From Paraburkholderia ferrariae NBRC 106233 (GTDB lineage: Bacteria; Pseudomonadota; Gammaproteobacteria; Burkholderiales; Burkholderiaceae): 64,000 nucleotides of DNA. The position numbers and the translations under genes are program-made. The DNA is taken from NCBI RefSeq assembly GCF_000685035.1, contig NZ_BAYB01000004.1, positions 248,001 through 312,000 on the forward strand, read 5' to 3'. Under the pieces are notes generated by a model. That model was not told the DNA's origin. It searched no databases and worked only from the letters and a program-made list of their open reading frames with translations. Below, piece after piece: positions 1 through 7,999 of the stretch (its first letter is position 1; each line of letters opens with the position of its first letter).

Positions 1-16
1 CCATAAGGATTCAACC

Positions 17-244
17 ATGAAGTGCAATACGAAGACGATGGTGGCAACTGCGCTTGCTCTCGCACTGGTTCTGACGCTCGGGTACTGGGCGCTTCCTCAG
101 TTAAGAGGAGCACTCGGCACATTCATCGTGATAGCCAGCGCGCTGATTTGCCCGCTTTCGATGCTGTTCATGATGCGCGCGATGCAGTCGCACACCGATA
201 GTCAGGAGAAGCCAGGTCACGTGGTGGACAAGAGCAAGTCGTAA
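17..244 (+). CDS. small two-helix membrane protein (DUF2933-like)
   Basis: Encodes 75 residues with two hydrophobic helices (about residues 7-26 and 33-56) and a polar C-terminal tail. A purine-rich stretch (AAGGA) precedes the ATG at a usual ribosome-binding distance. The second helix with its Cys-Pro-Leu and the Met-rich end resemble DUF2933 proteins, which often sit in heavy-metal resistance clusters. The genes downstream (another tiny Met/His-rich membrane protein, a PCYCGC protein, a PII-like protein and a CueR-type regulator) point the same way. Function is unknown; a role in copper or metal stress is inferred from context only. The start of the operon may lie before the window. Confidence 0.6.
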   Translation: MKCNTKTMVATALALALVLTLGYWALPQLRGALGTFIVIASALICPLSMLFMMRAMQSHTDSQEKPGHVVDKSKS

Positions 245-332
245 TTCAGCCATCTTTCTGATGGCGTCGCGTGGGGCCGGTGCGACATGGATGGTCGTTG
301 TGCCGTGCTCCTGCGCAGCGTAGGAGCGAACC

Positions 333-488
333 ATGTTTAACGGAAAGCCGATATTGAACTTCATCATCGGCATCTTTGCGGTCATCGGCCTTATCGTCGT
401 ACTTGGTGCGGCCGGCATGACGGCGATGCATGTCAGCATGATGCACGGATTGCATTCGTGCAGCCAGGCGATGCATCTCCAGCCGTGA
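333..488 (+). CDS. 51-residue Met/His-rich membrane protein
   Basis: A short gene with a good ribosome-binding site (AGGAG, 6-7 bases before ATG). The product has one long hydrophobic helix (about residues 8-31) followed by a tail rich in Met, His and Cys (MHVSMMHGLHSCSQAMH). Such tails are typical of small membrane proteins in copper or silver resistance loci, where Met and His bind soft metals. It lies between the DUF2933-like gene and the PCYCGC gene, in the same direction and probably in one operon. The family is not recognised with certainty; metal binding is inferred from composition. Confidence 0.6.
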   Translation: MFNGKPILNFIIGIFAVIGLIVVLGAAGMTAMHVSMMHGLHSCSQAMHLQP

Positions 489-516
489 CACCCGTTTGCG
501 AATTGGGAGATACAGA

Positions 517-1074
517 ATGAATCGTCATACACCCGAAAAGAAAGCGGTCAGGTCCGCTGAGCGCGTCAAGCCGCCCAGAAAAACTTTACTGCACCTGCTG
601 TTCCTGCTTGCCATGGTTGTCGCGATACCTTTGGCCATGGTCTGGGGGCCGTCTCTTGTGCGGTATGAGACCGCGTCGGCAGTGAAGGCGGAGGGACCAT
701 CCGGTCAAGCACAGCAGACATCCGCCTGGCGCGTCGGAATGCTGCGTTCGGATGGATTGCGCATCATCCCGAGTGGCAGGTCAGATGCCTCTCACGTGTT
801 GAATCCGAATCAGTTCGCCGACAAGGATGTCAGGCACGCGTACTGGGTCGCAACGCAGATTCCTGCGACTCTCAATAAGCTCTACTGCTGGTGCGGTTGC
901 GAAAATCGCGGTGTGCATCGTTCCAATCTCCAGTGCTTCGAAGACCAGATGGCGGTGACGTGTGCGGTCTGTCAGGGAACCGCGGAGATTGCGTATCAGA
1001 TGACGCAGGCTGGAGTTCAAGACGCGGGCAAGATTCAGGCAGCGGTTGATGCGAAGTGGGCGCCGAAAGGATAG
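517..1074 (+). CDS. PCYCGC-motif membrane-anchored protein
   Basis: 185 residues. A basic N-terminus is followed by one membrane helix (about 24-45) and then an exported domain with six cysteines: C124, C126 and C128 in a C-W-C-G-C cluster, then C140, C149 and C152 (CAVC). This pattern matches the PCYCGC family, whose function is unknown but which is often next to metal-related genes. The ATG at 517 is chosen over an upstream TTG at 496 because GGGAGA lies six bases before it. The next gene, PII-like, begins 39 bases downstream. A degenerate partial copy lies near 26.7 kb, again directly in front of a PII-like gene, which suggests that the two are inherited as a pair. Confidence 0.75.
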   Translation: MNRHTPEKKAVRSAERVKPPRKTLLHLLFLLAMVVAIPLAMVWGPSLVRYETASAVKAEGPSGQAQQTSAWRVGMLRSDGLRIIPSGRSDASHVLNPNQFADKDVRHAYWVATQIPATLNKLYCWCGCENRGVHRSNLQCFEDQMAVTCAVCQGTAEIAYQMTQAGVQDAGKIQAAVDAKWAPKG

Positions 1075-1113
1075 ACGACTGCAGCATCGCCCCAATTGGT
1101 CACGGAGGAGAAC

Positions 1114-1431
1114 ATGGAACTCAAATGCGTTGTTGCGATTGTTCGGCCCGGTATTCTGGAGGTGCTGGAGCGGCGGTTGTCGGCAGTCCATATTCATGGC
1201 CTTACCGTCACCCGGGTCAAGGGATTCGGAGCGCATCCGAACCTCTTCTCGGACGACTGGACGACCGAGCACATCAAGATTGAAGTCTTCACTCAGAGCG
1301 AAAGCGTTGACGCACTGGTGCGGGAAATTATGGACGTCGCAAAGGGTGTCTCGGGAGAGGACGGAATCGTCGCCGTCCTCCCGGTAGAGCATTTTTTCCG
1401 GGTGCGCACTGCCTCAGAAGCGGCTCCCTGA
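1114..1431 (+). CDS. PII-family signalling protein with shortened T-loop
   Basis: 105 residues starting at an ATG with GGAGG six bases upstream. The fold signature of PII proteins is clear: an N-terminal AIVRP strand, a T/V-T-R-V-K-G-F-G turn and a C-terminal PVEHFFRVRT strand. The usual T-loop with its uridylylated Tyr is largely missing: after GFG the chain runs through about nine residues (AHPNLFSDD) to the next strand. This fits the PII-NG type, a described subgroup found with metal-efflux genes rather than with glnA or amtB. Its near-identical partner is at 26891-27208. A trimeric signalling role is likely; the ligand and target cannot be read from the sequence. Confidence 0.8.
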   Translation: MELKCVVAIVRPGILEVLERRLSAVHIHGLTVTRVKGFGAHPNLFSDDWTTEHIKIEVFTQSESVDALVREIMDVAKGVSGEDGIVAVLPVEHFFRVRTASEAAP

Positions 1432-1887
1432 ACCAAACGACGGCGGACAGGACGTCCGCCGTATCCCGATGGCATAAAGCGATTTGGCAATCGCTTCAAT
1501 GGGTCGCATGAGTCGAGCAATTTGGCGAAGGCACGTTGGCTCGCTGGATGCTCGTAAATGTCGGGGATGCGCAGTTTTGGCTTCCAGAGAAACGCGTAGT
1601 CTGTTCCTTTGAAAATCTGGTGTTGCTCCGCGATGGACGCGACTACCGTTGCGTGCGATGAGCTGCGAGACGCGTTGCCGCCCACTTGATTTGATTTCCT
1701 TCGACTTACCGGATGCCTTGACGGATGTGCCCGAAGCTCTTAAGCCGCCAGGGCCATAAAAACCATGCCTGGAAGGTGCCGGCGGGCTCACAGTGTTCGA
1801 TTAGCGTGCGAAGCGCGTCCGTGTTGTGGCGGATTCTGGTTGTTCGGCGAGTCTATCACCGCGAAAGCGGTCGCCGATTGAAACTCC
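1432..1887. other. intergenic stretch with a possible minus-strand coding remnant
   Basis: No convincing complete gene. On the minus strand one open frame (about 1430-1685, GTG start) encodes a plausible protein-like stretch (for example KGTDYAFLWKPKLRIPDIY) but runs on antisense into the PII-like gene without a stop until 1293. It may be a decayed gene tail or chance. No family recognised. Confidence 0.3.
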
Positions 1888-1914
1888 TTGACCTTTCCAC
1901 GACGGGAAGGTCAA
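1888..1914 (+). promoter_or_regulatory. MerR/CueR-type operator-promoter
   Basis: An inverted repeat, TTGACCTTTCC / GGGAAGGTCAA (10 of 11 pairs), overlaps a -35-like TTGACC. The 19-base stretch that follows fits the long spacer typical of MerR-family promoters; the -10 (AAAAAT/AATAAT) is weak. The ACCTT...AAGGT core is the known CueR-type half-site. It faces the regulator gene starting at 1960, so autoregulation is likely. Confidence 0.6.
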
Positions 1915-1959
1915 AAATAATCTGTACCGGTTGTATGGCCGAGTCGACGGGAGAAAGCG

Positions 1960-2400
1960 ATGAATATTGGCGAGGTCGCGAAGTCGTCGGGCATGTCCGC
2001 CAAGATGATTCGCCATTACGAGGAAACCGGCCTGATTCGGGCTGCCTCGCGGACAGGGGCGAACTATCGGGTGTACACGCCCAAGGATGTTCAGTTGCTG
2101 CACTTCATCCAGCAGGCTCGGCATCTTGGTTTTTCCACAAAGCAGATTGCGATGCTGCTGGCTCTTTGGCAGGACCGTAGCCGGTCCAGCAGCGAGGTCA
2201 AACGGCTCGCAAATGAGCATATTGCCGACTTGAACCTGCGCATTCAGGAACTGGCGGAAATGCGCGATACGCTGGGGCACCTGGCAGCCCATTGTAAAGG
2301 CGATTCACGTCCTGACTGTCCGATTCTGGAGAAGCTGGCTGGCGAGGCGCATTCACTGCATCGCGAACTTCCACGCTCCGAAAGGTCGAAGCTGAAATGA
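1960..2400 (+). CDS. cueR: CueR-type copper-responsive MerR regulator
   Basis: 146 residues, usual length for CueR. The N-terminal winged helix (MNIGEVAKSSGMSAKMIRHY) and recognition segment are intact, followed by the long dimerisation helix. The metal-binding loop has the two cysteines of CueR in the CKGDSRPDCPIL motif (about residues 112 and 120) spaced as for Cu(I)/Ag(I)/Au(I) sensors. A matching operator lies just upstream (1888-1914). No copper ATPase or oxidase is adjacent, so its targets are itself, possibly the upstream cluster, and genes elsewhere. Confidence 0.85.
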   Translation: MNIGEVAKSSGMSAKMIRHYEETGLIRAASRTGANYRVYTPKDVQLLHFIQQARHLGFSTKQIAMLLALWQDRSRSSSEVKRLANEHIADLNLRIQELAEMRDTLGHLAAHCKGDSRPDCPILEKLAGEAHSLHRELPRSERSKLK

Positions 2401-2481
2401 CCGCCACAAAGTGGAGTTTTGTGCAACACGCAAGCCGGGCGCCGAAGAGCAGGAAACCGTGGGATACGTGACGGGGGCACT

Positions 2482-2512
2482 CTTGACCAACGCTACCTAT
2501 GCGTTGGTCAAG
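2482..2512. repeat. perfect 12-bp inverted repeat
   Basis: CTTGACCAACGC and GCGTTGGTCAAG pair perfectly around a 7-base loop. It lies 80 bases after the CueR-type gene and before the convergent DUF4148 gene. There is no T-run on either side, so it is not a standard intrinsic terminator; it could be a Rho-independent stop without tail, an operator or a protein-binding hairpin. Confidence 0.6.
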
Positions 2513-2678
2513 GCCACATCGGTCCGATACCTGTCGCAATTTCGACCTTGAACTGCGCCACTGCCGTGTGCTGACGGTCACTTCGCGCAGTGCGTAGAGA
2601 CTGTTGACAGCCAATTGGCTACGGCTCGTCGTTAATTCCCCATGAGCGGCACGCAGCCATCAGACGAGCCGGACCACA

Positions 2679-3002
2679 TCAATGGTGTCTGTACAGTAGG
2701 CCCGAAGTGGTAGAGGCGGAAGTGCGTTGGCCCCACTGCACCGCACCGCTTGTGACTCCGCCCACTCCTTGCGTAGCGGCCTGCATTGAGGAATTTTCAG
2801 CCGCGACGCGTGCTTCGGCAGCCTGAATGTCGGCCGGATAGGTAGCGTTATCGCGTTTTGCCGGGTTGTACCCGGCCTTCTCCAACTGCACGAGTTCGGC
2901 GCGTACCTCTGCTCGTGTGACCGGTGCATTCGACTGCTGAGCAAAAGAAGCGACCGGTGTCGCCAGCACGGCGGCTATAACGACAGCTTGAAGTGATTTC
3001 AT
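2679..3002 (-). CDS. DUF4148 exported small protein
   Basis: 107 residues from an ATG preceded by GGAGG. A clear signal peptide (about residues 1-20, ending SFAQQ) is followed by the DUF4148 core (APVTRAEVRAELVQLEKAGY) and a low-complexity tail. DUF4148 proteins are abundant in Burkholderiaceae, are periplasmic and have no known function. A second member lies at 8836-9129. The gene stands alone between the CueR hairpin and the persulfide dioxygenase gene. Confidence 0.85.
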   Translation of the reverse strand: MKSLQAVVIAAVLATPVASFAQQSNAPVTRAEVRAELVQLEKAGYNPAKRDNATYPADIQAAEARVAAENSSMQAATQGVGGVTSGAVQWGQRTSASTTSGLLYRHH

Positions 3003-3233
3003 GATTCGTACCTCCACAGTTTCTCGCGTCGCGGACAGCCCTGTTCGCAAACGGTGACTACAGGGTAAGGTACGGATGCTTAAGCGAAAATGATGCGATT
3101 TTAGAAAGCTTTTGGCCGCGACACTCTAACCAGGCCGCGCAATTTCGTGCTTTTACAGGCGCTGCGGCGTTGTCTCCGTAGCTCAAACTGAACACTCGGG
3201 CCGCTGACGAGTCGGTGCTGAATAGCGTTCAAA

Positions 3234-4094
3234 TCAGAGTGCGTTTAAGGGAATCTTCAGGTAGCGGGTGCCATTTTCCTCGGTAGGTGGAAAATCGCCA
3301 GCCCGTATATTCACCTGCACAGATGGCAGGATAAGAACGGGCATCGCTAGCGTTGCGTCGCGTGCTTCGCGCATGCTGACAAACTGCTCTTCCGTTACGC
3401 CGTCGTGCACATGGATGTTATGCGCACGCTGCGCGAGCACCGTAGTTTCCCACTCGGGTTTCCGGCCCTCGGGCGGATAGTCGTGACACATGAAGAGCTG
3501 GGTGTTGCCCGGCAGGTCCAGCAGCTTTCGAATCGACCCGTATAGCCTGTGCGCATCGCCGCCGGGGAAGTCACAGCGTGCGGTACCGACATCCGGCATG
3601 AACAGCGTGTCGCCCACGAAGACCGCGTCGCCAATCCGGTAGGCCGTGTCTGCCGGGGTATGGCCCGGCACATACAGCGCCTTTGCTGTCAGGGCACCGA
3701 TGGAAAACTCCTCGTCTTCGCGGAAAAGATGGTCGAACTGGGAACCGTCCACATGGAATCCTGGCTCGAGCTTGATAAGCTTCCTGAAGACCCCTTGAAC
3801 GGTGCGAATGTGCTCTCCAATCGCAATCTTGCCGCCGAGCTTACTTCGTAGGTAATGCGCCGCCGACAGATGGTCTGCGTGCGCATGGGTTTCCAGAATC
3901 CACTGCACCCGCAAGTCGCGCTGGCGAACGAACTCGATGACCTTGTCGGCATTCGTCGTTGAAGTGCGTCATGCTTTGGGGTCGTAGTCAAGGACCGGGT
4001 CAATGACTGCGCATTCCTGATGCCCGGACTGGAAAACCACGTAAGTGACCGTGCCGGTGACCGGGTCGAAGAACGGTTGAACGATGGGCTGCAT
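3234..4094 (-). pseudogene. persulfide dioxygenase (ETHE1/Blh-like), interrupted by an in-frame TGA
   Basis: The reading frame from ATG at 4094 to 3234 codes for a complete 286-residue metallo-beta-lactamase-fold protein, except that codon 42 (3971-3969) is TGA where relatives have Gly (DPKA-stop-RTST). Downstream the metal site is intact: THAHADH, PGHTPADTAYRI, VFVGDTLFMPDVGTARCDF and the C-terminal MCHDYPP. Such enzymes oxidise glutathione persulfide to sulfite. It is divergent from an ArsR/BigR-type regulator and two YeeE/DUF6691 transporters, exactly the BigR locus arrangement. A TTG at 3914 could restart translation but would lack the first strand. One base substitution (GGA to TGA) or a sequencing error explains the stop. 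Confidence 0.8.
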
Positions 4095-4140
4095 CCTGAC
4101 CTTCTCAGATGTTACTCATTCTATTCGCAAATAATCTATT

Positions 4141-4156
4141 ATTCAATATAATGAAT
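4141..4156. promoter_or_regulatory. palindromic operator in the BigR-type intergenic region
   Basis: ATTCA-N6-TGAAT lies in an AT-rich 86-base gap between the divergent dioxygenase and ArsR-type genes. Position and symmetry fit an ArsR/BigR-family binding site controlling both directions. Confidence 0.5.
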
Positions 4157-4180
4157 ATGTGTAAATCATAGGATGGTGAG

Positions 4181-4498
4181 ATGAGGAAGAAGTCCGCCCC
4201 AATCGACCTATCGGCGATGCAGGCCTCGGCGGAGAAAGCCTGTGCACTACTGAAGGCGTTGGCAAATCCCGACCGGTTGCTGCTGATGTGCCAGTTATCC
4301 CAAGGCGAGTTGTGTGTGAGCGACCTGGAAGAACAGTTGGGCATACGGCAGCCCACCCTCTCACAGCAACTCGGTGTGCTTCGCGACAACGCGCTCGTCG
4401 AGACGCGGCGGGAAGGGAAGAGCATCTTTTATTCCATCGCGAGCAACGAAGCGATGGCGGTCATGGCCGTGCTGTACGACCAGTTTTGCGGCCAATGA
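4181..4498 (+). CDS. BigR/SqrR-like persulfide-sensing ArsR repressor
   Basis: 105 residues with an ArsR winged helix (LANPDRLLLMCQLSQGELCV then QPTLSQQLGVLRD). The two cysteines used by BigR/SqrR sensors are present: C37 in the LMCQL helix and C103 near the C-terminus (DQFCGQ); an extra C45 is typical of the family too. In BigR these form a di- or tetrasulfide bridge with persulfides and release DNA. It heads an operon with two transporter genes and faces a persulfide dioxygenase, which supports the assignment. The metal sites of arsenic or zinc sensors are absent. Confidence 0.8.
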   Translation: MRKKSAPIDLSAMQASAEKACALLKALANPDRLLLMCQLSQGELCVSDLEEQLGIRQPTLSQQLGVLRDNALVETRREGKSIFYSIASNEAMAVMAVLYDQFCGQ

Positions 4499-4513
4499 AG
4501 ATGAGGAGGGGCC

Positions 4514-4948
4514 ATGTCGATTGATATCGCGAGTTTCACACCGGGCCTGTCATTGACTGGGGGCCTGGTGATTGGCGCCGCAACTGCTGTGCTTGTTCTC
4601 TTCAACGGGCGTATCGCTGGCATCAGCGGCATTCTTGGTGGTCTGCTGGGTACGCCACAAAAAGATGCGGAATGGCGTGTCGCTTTTCTTGCAGGGCTTG
4701 TCGGGGCACCTGTGCTGGCAGGCTTGCTGGGTCACCCGATAGCGCCTGATATCCAGGCTGGGTGGGGCGAAATACTTGTCGCGGGTTTTCTGGTTGGCAT
4801 TGGCACACGTTACGCGAGCGGCTGCACGAGCGGCCACGGCGTCTGTGGCATTTCGCGCGGTTCCCTCCGTTCGCTTGTCGCAACGGCAACATTCATGGCA
4901 AGCGGTTTTCTGACCGTGTTCGTGTCCAGACATCTGCTGGGAGGCTGA
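4514..4948 (+). CDS. YeeE/YedE-family sulfur transporter, first half
   Basis: 144 residues with four hydrophobic segments and the family's conserved Cys-containing loops (GNGRIAG-like [27 protein letters not shown]). The GCTSGHG motif is a hallmark of YeeE-type channels that take up reduced sulfur such as thiosulfate. It starts 15 bases after the BigR-type gene with GGAGG upstream and is followed one base later by its partner half. In BigR loci such pairs are thought to move sulfide-derived species across the inner membrane. Confidence 0.85.
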   Translation: MSIDIASFTPGLSLTGGLVIGAATAVLVLFNGRIAGISGILGGLLGTPQKDAEWRVAFLAGLVGAPVLAGLLGHPIAPDIQAGWGEILVAGFLVGIGTRYASGCTSGHGVCGISRGSLRSLVATATFMASGFLTVFVSRHLLGG

Positions 4949-4949
4949 G

Positions 4950-5381
4950 ATGGGTTTGCTCACCGCGTTACTGTCCGGGCTCCTGTTTGGCGTCGGCCTG
5001 ATGGTGTCCGGCATGGCCAATCCGGCGAAGGTGCTGGGATTTCTCGACATCGCTGGACGATGGGACCCGTCACTCGCATTTGTGATGCTCGGTGCGATAG
5101 CGGTCGCCTCCATTGCCTTCCGGTTTGCAAAACGGCGAAAAAAAACGCTGCTTGGGTTGCCCGTGCAGATTACTGCCGGTACTACCGTAACGCGCAGACT
5201 TGTGCTGGGAAGCGCGATATTTGGCGTGGGCTGGGGACTTGCGGGGTTTTGCCCGGGACCAGCGCTAGTCACGCTGGGTGCTGGCTTTCCCAAGGCGTGG
5301 GGCTTTGTCGTCGCGATGCTAGCAGGCATGGCCATCTTCGAGCTGGTTGAGCGCGTGAAGCTGAGACGGCAGCCGACCTGA
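4950..5381 (+). CDS. DUF6691/YeeE-family sulfur transporter, second half
   Basis: 143 residues, four membrane segments. Motifs SGMANPAKVLGFLD and GLAGFCPGPALVTLG are typical of the second subunit of split YeeE/YedE transporters; the Cys in GFCPG matches the conserved pore cysteine. GGAGG of the preceding gene's 3' end serves as ribosome-binding site, and the two genes are separated by one base, so the halves are likely made together and form one transporter. Confidence 0.85.
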   Translation: MGLLTALLSGLLFGVGLMVSGMANPAKVLGFLDIAGRWDPSLAFVMLGAIAVASIAFRFAKRRKKTLLGLPVQITAGTTVTRRLVLGSAIFGVGWGLAGFCPGPALVTLGAGFPKAWGFVVAMLAGMAIFELVERVKLRRQPT

Positions 5382-5874
5382 GTTGCTGCTGTGCATGCGT
5401 CGAGGGTTGTTGTTCCGTCGGGGAGCCGTGGCCTTTGTTCCTTCTCTGGACGTAGGCTATTGCCTTGCTTCCAGTCGTTCGGCCTGCATGCAGACATGTC
5501 CGCTGTCGAGCCGCGGGTCTTACTGCATTTGCCGACATCTCACGTTCGCTAACGAGTAATTCCCGCTCACCGGTTGCTGCCCGGTCCCTTGCTCTCCTGT
5601 TAAGAGGCTGCTTGCCTTGCTGCAATTTGGGTGACAAACGCTCGTGCAATGCCGAACAGTTTCCCGCAAATGTTATGAACATTTTCCGCGGACGACCGAC
5701 ATTGCGCGTTCGGTTCGTTGAACGGCACACGCGGCTGGTTAGCAAGGGACAAAAAGTGCGCGACCTGAAGTCCCAGACGTAAGCTCTGAATACGTGACAT
5801 CGGCGCACATACTCGCGCACGCCCTTGAAACGATTGCTACAGACTTCGGATGTCGAGCGGCCGCGCCGTGTCGG
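5382..5874. other. intergenic stretch, no supported gene
   Basis: Only short open frames of unlikely composition occur here. No operator, repeat or RNA is recognised. Confidence 0.5.
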
Positions 5875-6168
5875 TTATATTTTAGGCGGTTCGGACGAAT
5901 GTTTTTCGGGCAACGTGCTACCGGCACTCGATACCTTTGAGTTGGTCGGGAGGCGGCCAAGCAAGCGCTGTAGCCGCTCAAGTTGCGTTGGCGCGAGCCC
6001 CGGCGTCGCACATGCCTGAAGAGCACGGCCGCGCCAGTAAGCCTGAACAAAAAGAGAGTCGGCGCCTTCTGCGCATAAGACCTGCTCAATATCGGCGATT
6101 GCGGCGTCGACGTTCTGGAGTGTGTAAGGACTCGCGCTCGCAGCATCTCTTGTATGGGGGGCTTTCAT
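5875..6168 (-). CDS. hypothetical 97-residue soluble protein
   Basis: Starts at ATG with GAGAG upstream. The product is soluble and helical, with a regular pattern VDAAIADIEQVL and LERLQRLLGRL and two cysteines. Codon usage fits a real gene of this genome. No signal peptide or membrane helix. The family is not recognised; similar short helical proteins are common in Burkholderiaceae stress islands. It stands alone downstream of the candidate transcript ending at 6461. Confidence 0.55.
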   Translation of the reverse strand: MKAPHTRDAASASPYTLQNVDAAIADIEQVLCAEGADSLFVQAYWRGRALQACATPGLAPTQLERLQRLLGRLPTNSKVSSAGSTLPEKHSSEPPKI

Positions 6169-6460
6169 GGCATTCTCTCAGTAGCAACTGCTTTCCTGTA
6201 TGACGGACATGCATCGTTGTTTGCGAGCACCGCGCCGACAATTTGGCTTCCGTCAACTGATGCGTAAATTTCGATGATTGCGAATAAGCGATGGTGAGGT
6301 CCCCGGCCGCTTGCGAGCAATGAAAGAGTGTCGCGGGGCCAAGGGACAACGACGTTAGCGCCGGATGACGTTGAATTGCCGCTCACAAGACCCCATCGCT
6401 CGCTCCAATTGTTTCTGTAGACCGGATACTCCCCCCCTTGCTGCACGTACCGCCGAAAGT

Positions 6461-6488
6461 AAAAGCGGACCCGGCGGGAACCGGGTCC
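6461..6488 (-). terminator. intrinsic terminator (copy A)
   Basis: On the minus strand an 8-bp stem (GGACCCGG/CCGGGTCC, 6-base loop) is followed by GCTTTT. Nearly the same stem, with GCTTTTT, recurs at 27730-27759. Both lie downstream of a PmrA-type promoter with no convincing gene between. Confidence 0.65.
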
Positions 6489-6721
6489 CAACTCTCGGCA
6501 CCTTGTCGGTCGGCAAGGTTCGACTCCCCCAACTTCGGACCTGCTCTCCCGTTTGAACGGACGGCTGAACACGCCTGACTGCGTGCACTTTCAGCTTGAA
6601 TGCATGCGCCGCAATCACACGTATATTCACCAGGCCGCATCCGCGGAATCTGACCAAGTCCAACCCCGCAGCATTACCGCGCTAAGTTGCACTGCGACAC
6701 ATCGTGATTTTCGTCGGGTTG
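6461..6721 (-). ncRNA. candidate small transcript A between PmrA-type promoter and terminator
   Basis: A promoter-like element at 6728-6760 points into this stretch, and an intrinsic terminator closes it at 6461-6488, giving a transcript of about 260 bases. No good coding frame is seen: the longest (Cys-rich, from 6640) lacks a ribosome-binding site and runs through the terminator. A parallel arrangement with the same terminator exists at 27.7-27.98 kb. Inferred; not verified by any structure or expression data. Confidence 0.35.
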
Positions 6722-6727
6722 TAGTCC

Positions 6728-6760
6728 AATCTATGAAAGTAGGCTTAAAGCAGACTTAAA
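6728..6760 (-). promoter_or_regulatory. PmrA/QseB-type direct repeat with -10 element
   Basis: Read on the minus strand: TTAAG (here TTTAAG), a spacer that keeps an 11-base period, a second TTAAG ending at 6744, then 10 bases and TAGATT (6733-6728). The same geometry is found at several other places in the window. Likely an activator-dependent promoter for the transcript ending at 6461. Confidence 0.55.
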
Positions 6761-6991
6761 TCGGGAATCAGTGTAAACGCGGGGAGAGCGCGCTCAAGCT
6801 GAAAGAAGTGCTACGGCATCGGGTGCTCAGGCAAGTCGTGTCTACTGCCGGCACGCACGCTGGTCCGGCAGTAACGGGTTGCGCGCAGTATCTGGACGGA
6901 TTCTTTGGACAGCCTTGCGATTGCACTCGCGGGTCGTGTGCAAGCAATACGAAATGTTGCCGCCCGGTCAATTCGCCCGCGAGTCGATTGG

Positions 6992-7174
6992 CTAAGATTC
7001 AGGCGGCAATCTGTCTTCAAACAGCGTGCAGGCGATTATGCCGAGCGCTGCGAGCATCAGATACATGATATGTAGATGCTGATGCGACGCGAGTCCATAA
7101 GTGCCATACGCCACGGCGACGATGCCAAGCGCGCAAGGAATCACGCTGACGACATCTGAATCTTTGGAACTCAT
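6992..7174 (-). CDS. 60-residue two-helix membrane protein, paralog 1
   Basis: Two hydrophobic segments separated by a conserved loop, YGTYGLASHQHLH, followed by MYLMLAALGII. A paralog of the same length at 28322-28504 has YGTRGLALHQHLH and AYLALTAVGIV, which fixes the start (MSSKDSD). The His-x-His pair between the helices could bind metal or heme, but this is a guess. Ribosome-binding site is weak; an in-frame ATG at 7189 is an alternative. Family not recognised. Confidence 0.6.
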   Translation of the reverse strand: MSSKDSDVVSVIPCALGIVAVAYGTYGLASHQHLHIMYLMLAALGIIACTLFEDRLPPES

Positions 7175-7624
7175 CGCATATCCAGCCATAAACCAACGGC
7201 CTTCCTGGCCGGGCGGCAGCAAGTCAAAGGGACGGTTGACCTGTCGCTGTGGGTAGCGGAAGCATCCGTCCCTCGTGCCACTCGTCGGGCAGGAGTCCGA
7301 ATCCCCGGCCCAGCACACTTATTCATGCGCGCAGTGGTCAGCATTTCTGTCTAACCAGCGATAAGCGCTAGTTCGACATTCAAGACCCAACATGGTTGCG
7401 CCGCTCGCGTTGCGATAGCCAGCAAAACAGCAAGACTCGGGGCACCCTGTTGACTGCGTCGCGCTACACAGCCGGCTTCGCATGGGTCGTGTCGGCAGTC
7501 GGCTATGTTGCTGCCGATACGGCTGACGCTGCCATCGGCCCCTGCGGATACCATGCGGGATGCTGTGGCAGTTATTGCGCCAGTGATGGAACGGCCTAAA
7601 TTGACGTCAGGATTGCTGGCGAGA
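7175..7624. other. intergenic stretch, no supported gene
   Basis: Open frames on both strands have atypical composition and no ribosome-binding sites. Nothing else recognised. Confidence 0.5.
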
Positions 7625-7999
7625 TTATTTTCTCTTTGGCACATTGGGGCGCCGTTTGTCGCTCTGGGATGTCACCTGTGCGAATGACACTGCCTCCTCG
7701 AAGAGCTCCGCGAGCATATGGTACGCCGGGCTGCTCACGCCAAACACCAGCCATTGTCGCATGGGCGCCCGGCCATATGGTTTGAATTGGGAGCAGCCAG
7801 AGGTCTTCAGTAGTGCGTTTACCCGATTCTCTGGCAGCCTAAGTACTATCTGGTTGTCGTAAACGCCGGCGAGCATTGTTGTGCCTATAAAGAAGCCCGG
7901 ACACCAAAACAGCGGGCGCTCCTGAACCCCGTCATATCGACTGGCTACTGCTCGCAACGAGGCGGACAGGTCGCTGTGGTCCTGGTTTGGCCCGTGCAT
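7625..7999 (-). CDS. TfoX/Sxy N-terminal-domain protein
   Basis: 124 residues from ATG with GAGG upstream. The core matches the TfoX N-terminal domain: a Gly-Phe-Phe strand (CPGFFIGTTMLAGVYDNQI), LRLPENRVNALL, then the FKPYGRAPMRQWLVF signature and a helix. TfoX-type domains occur in competence regulators and in many stand-alone proteins of unknown role. The C-terminal TfoX domain is absent, so a classic competence regulator is unlikely. Confidence 0.7.
   Translation of the reverse strand: MHGPNQDHSDLSASLRAVASRYDGVQERPLFWCPGFFIGTTMLAGVYDNQIVLRLPENRVNALLKTSGCSQFKPYGRAPMRQWLVFGVSSPAYHMLAELFEEAVSFAQVTSQSDKRRPNVPKRK

Noticed and set aside
4550..5497. A long minus-strand open frame (315 codons) opposite the sulfur transporter genes
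   Set aside because: It lies antisense to two well-supported genes, has a Pro/Ser/Thr/Arg-rich composition typical of shadow frames in GC-rich DNA and no ribosome-binding site.
6505..6545. GGTTCGACTCCCCCAAC resembles the T-arm of a tRNA
   Set aside because: The flanking bases do not pair as a T-stem and no acceptor or anticodon arm fits.
6383..6640. Cys-rich minus-strand frame within candidate transcript A
   Set aside because: No ribosome-binding site and the frame runs through the terminator, so it is not a likely gene.
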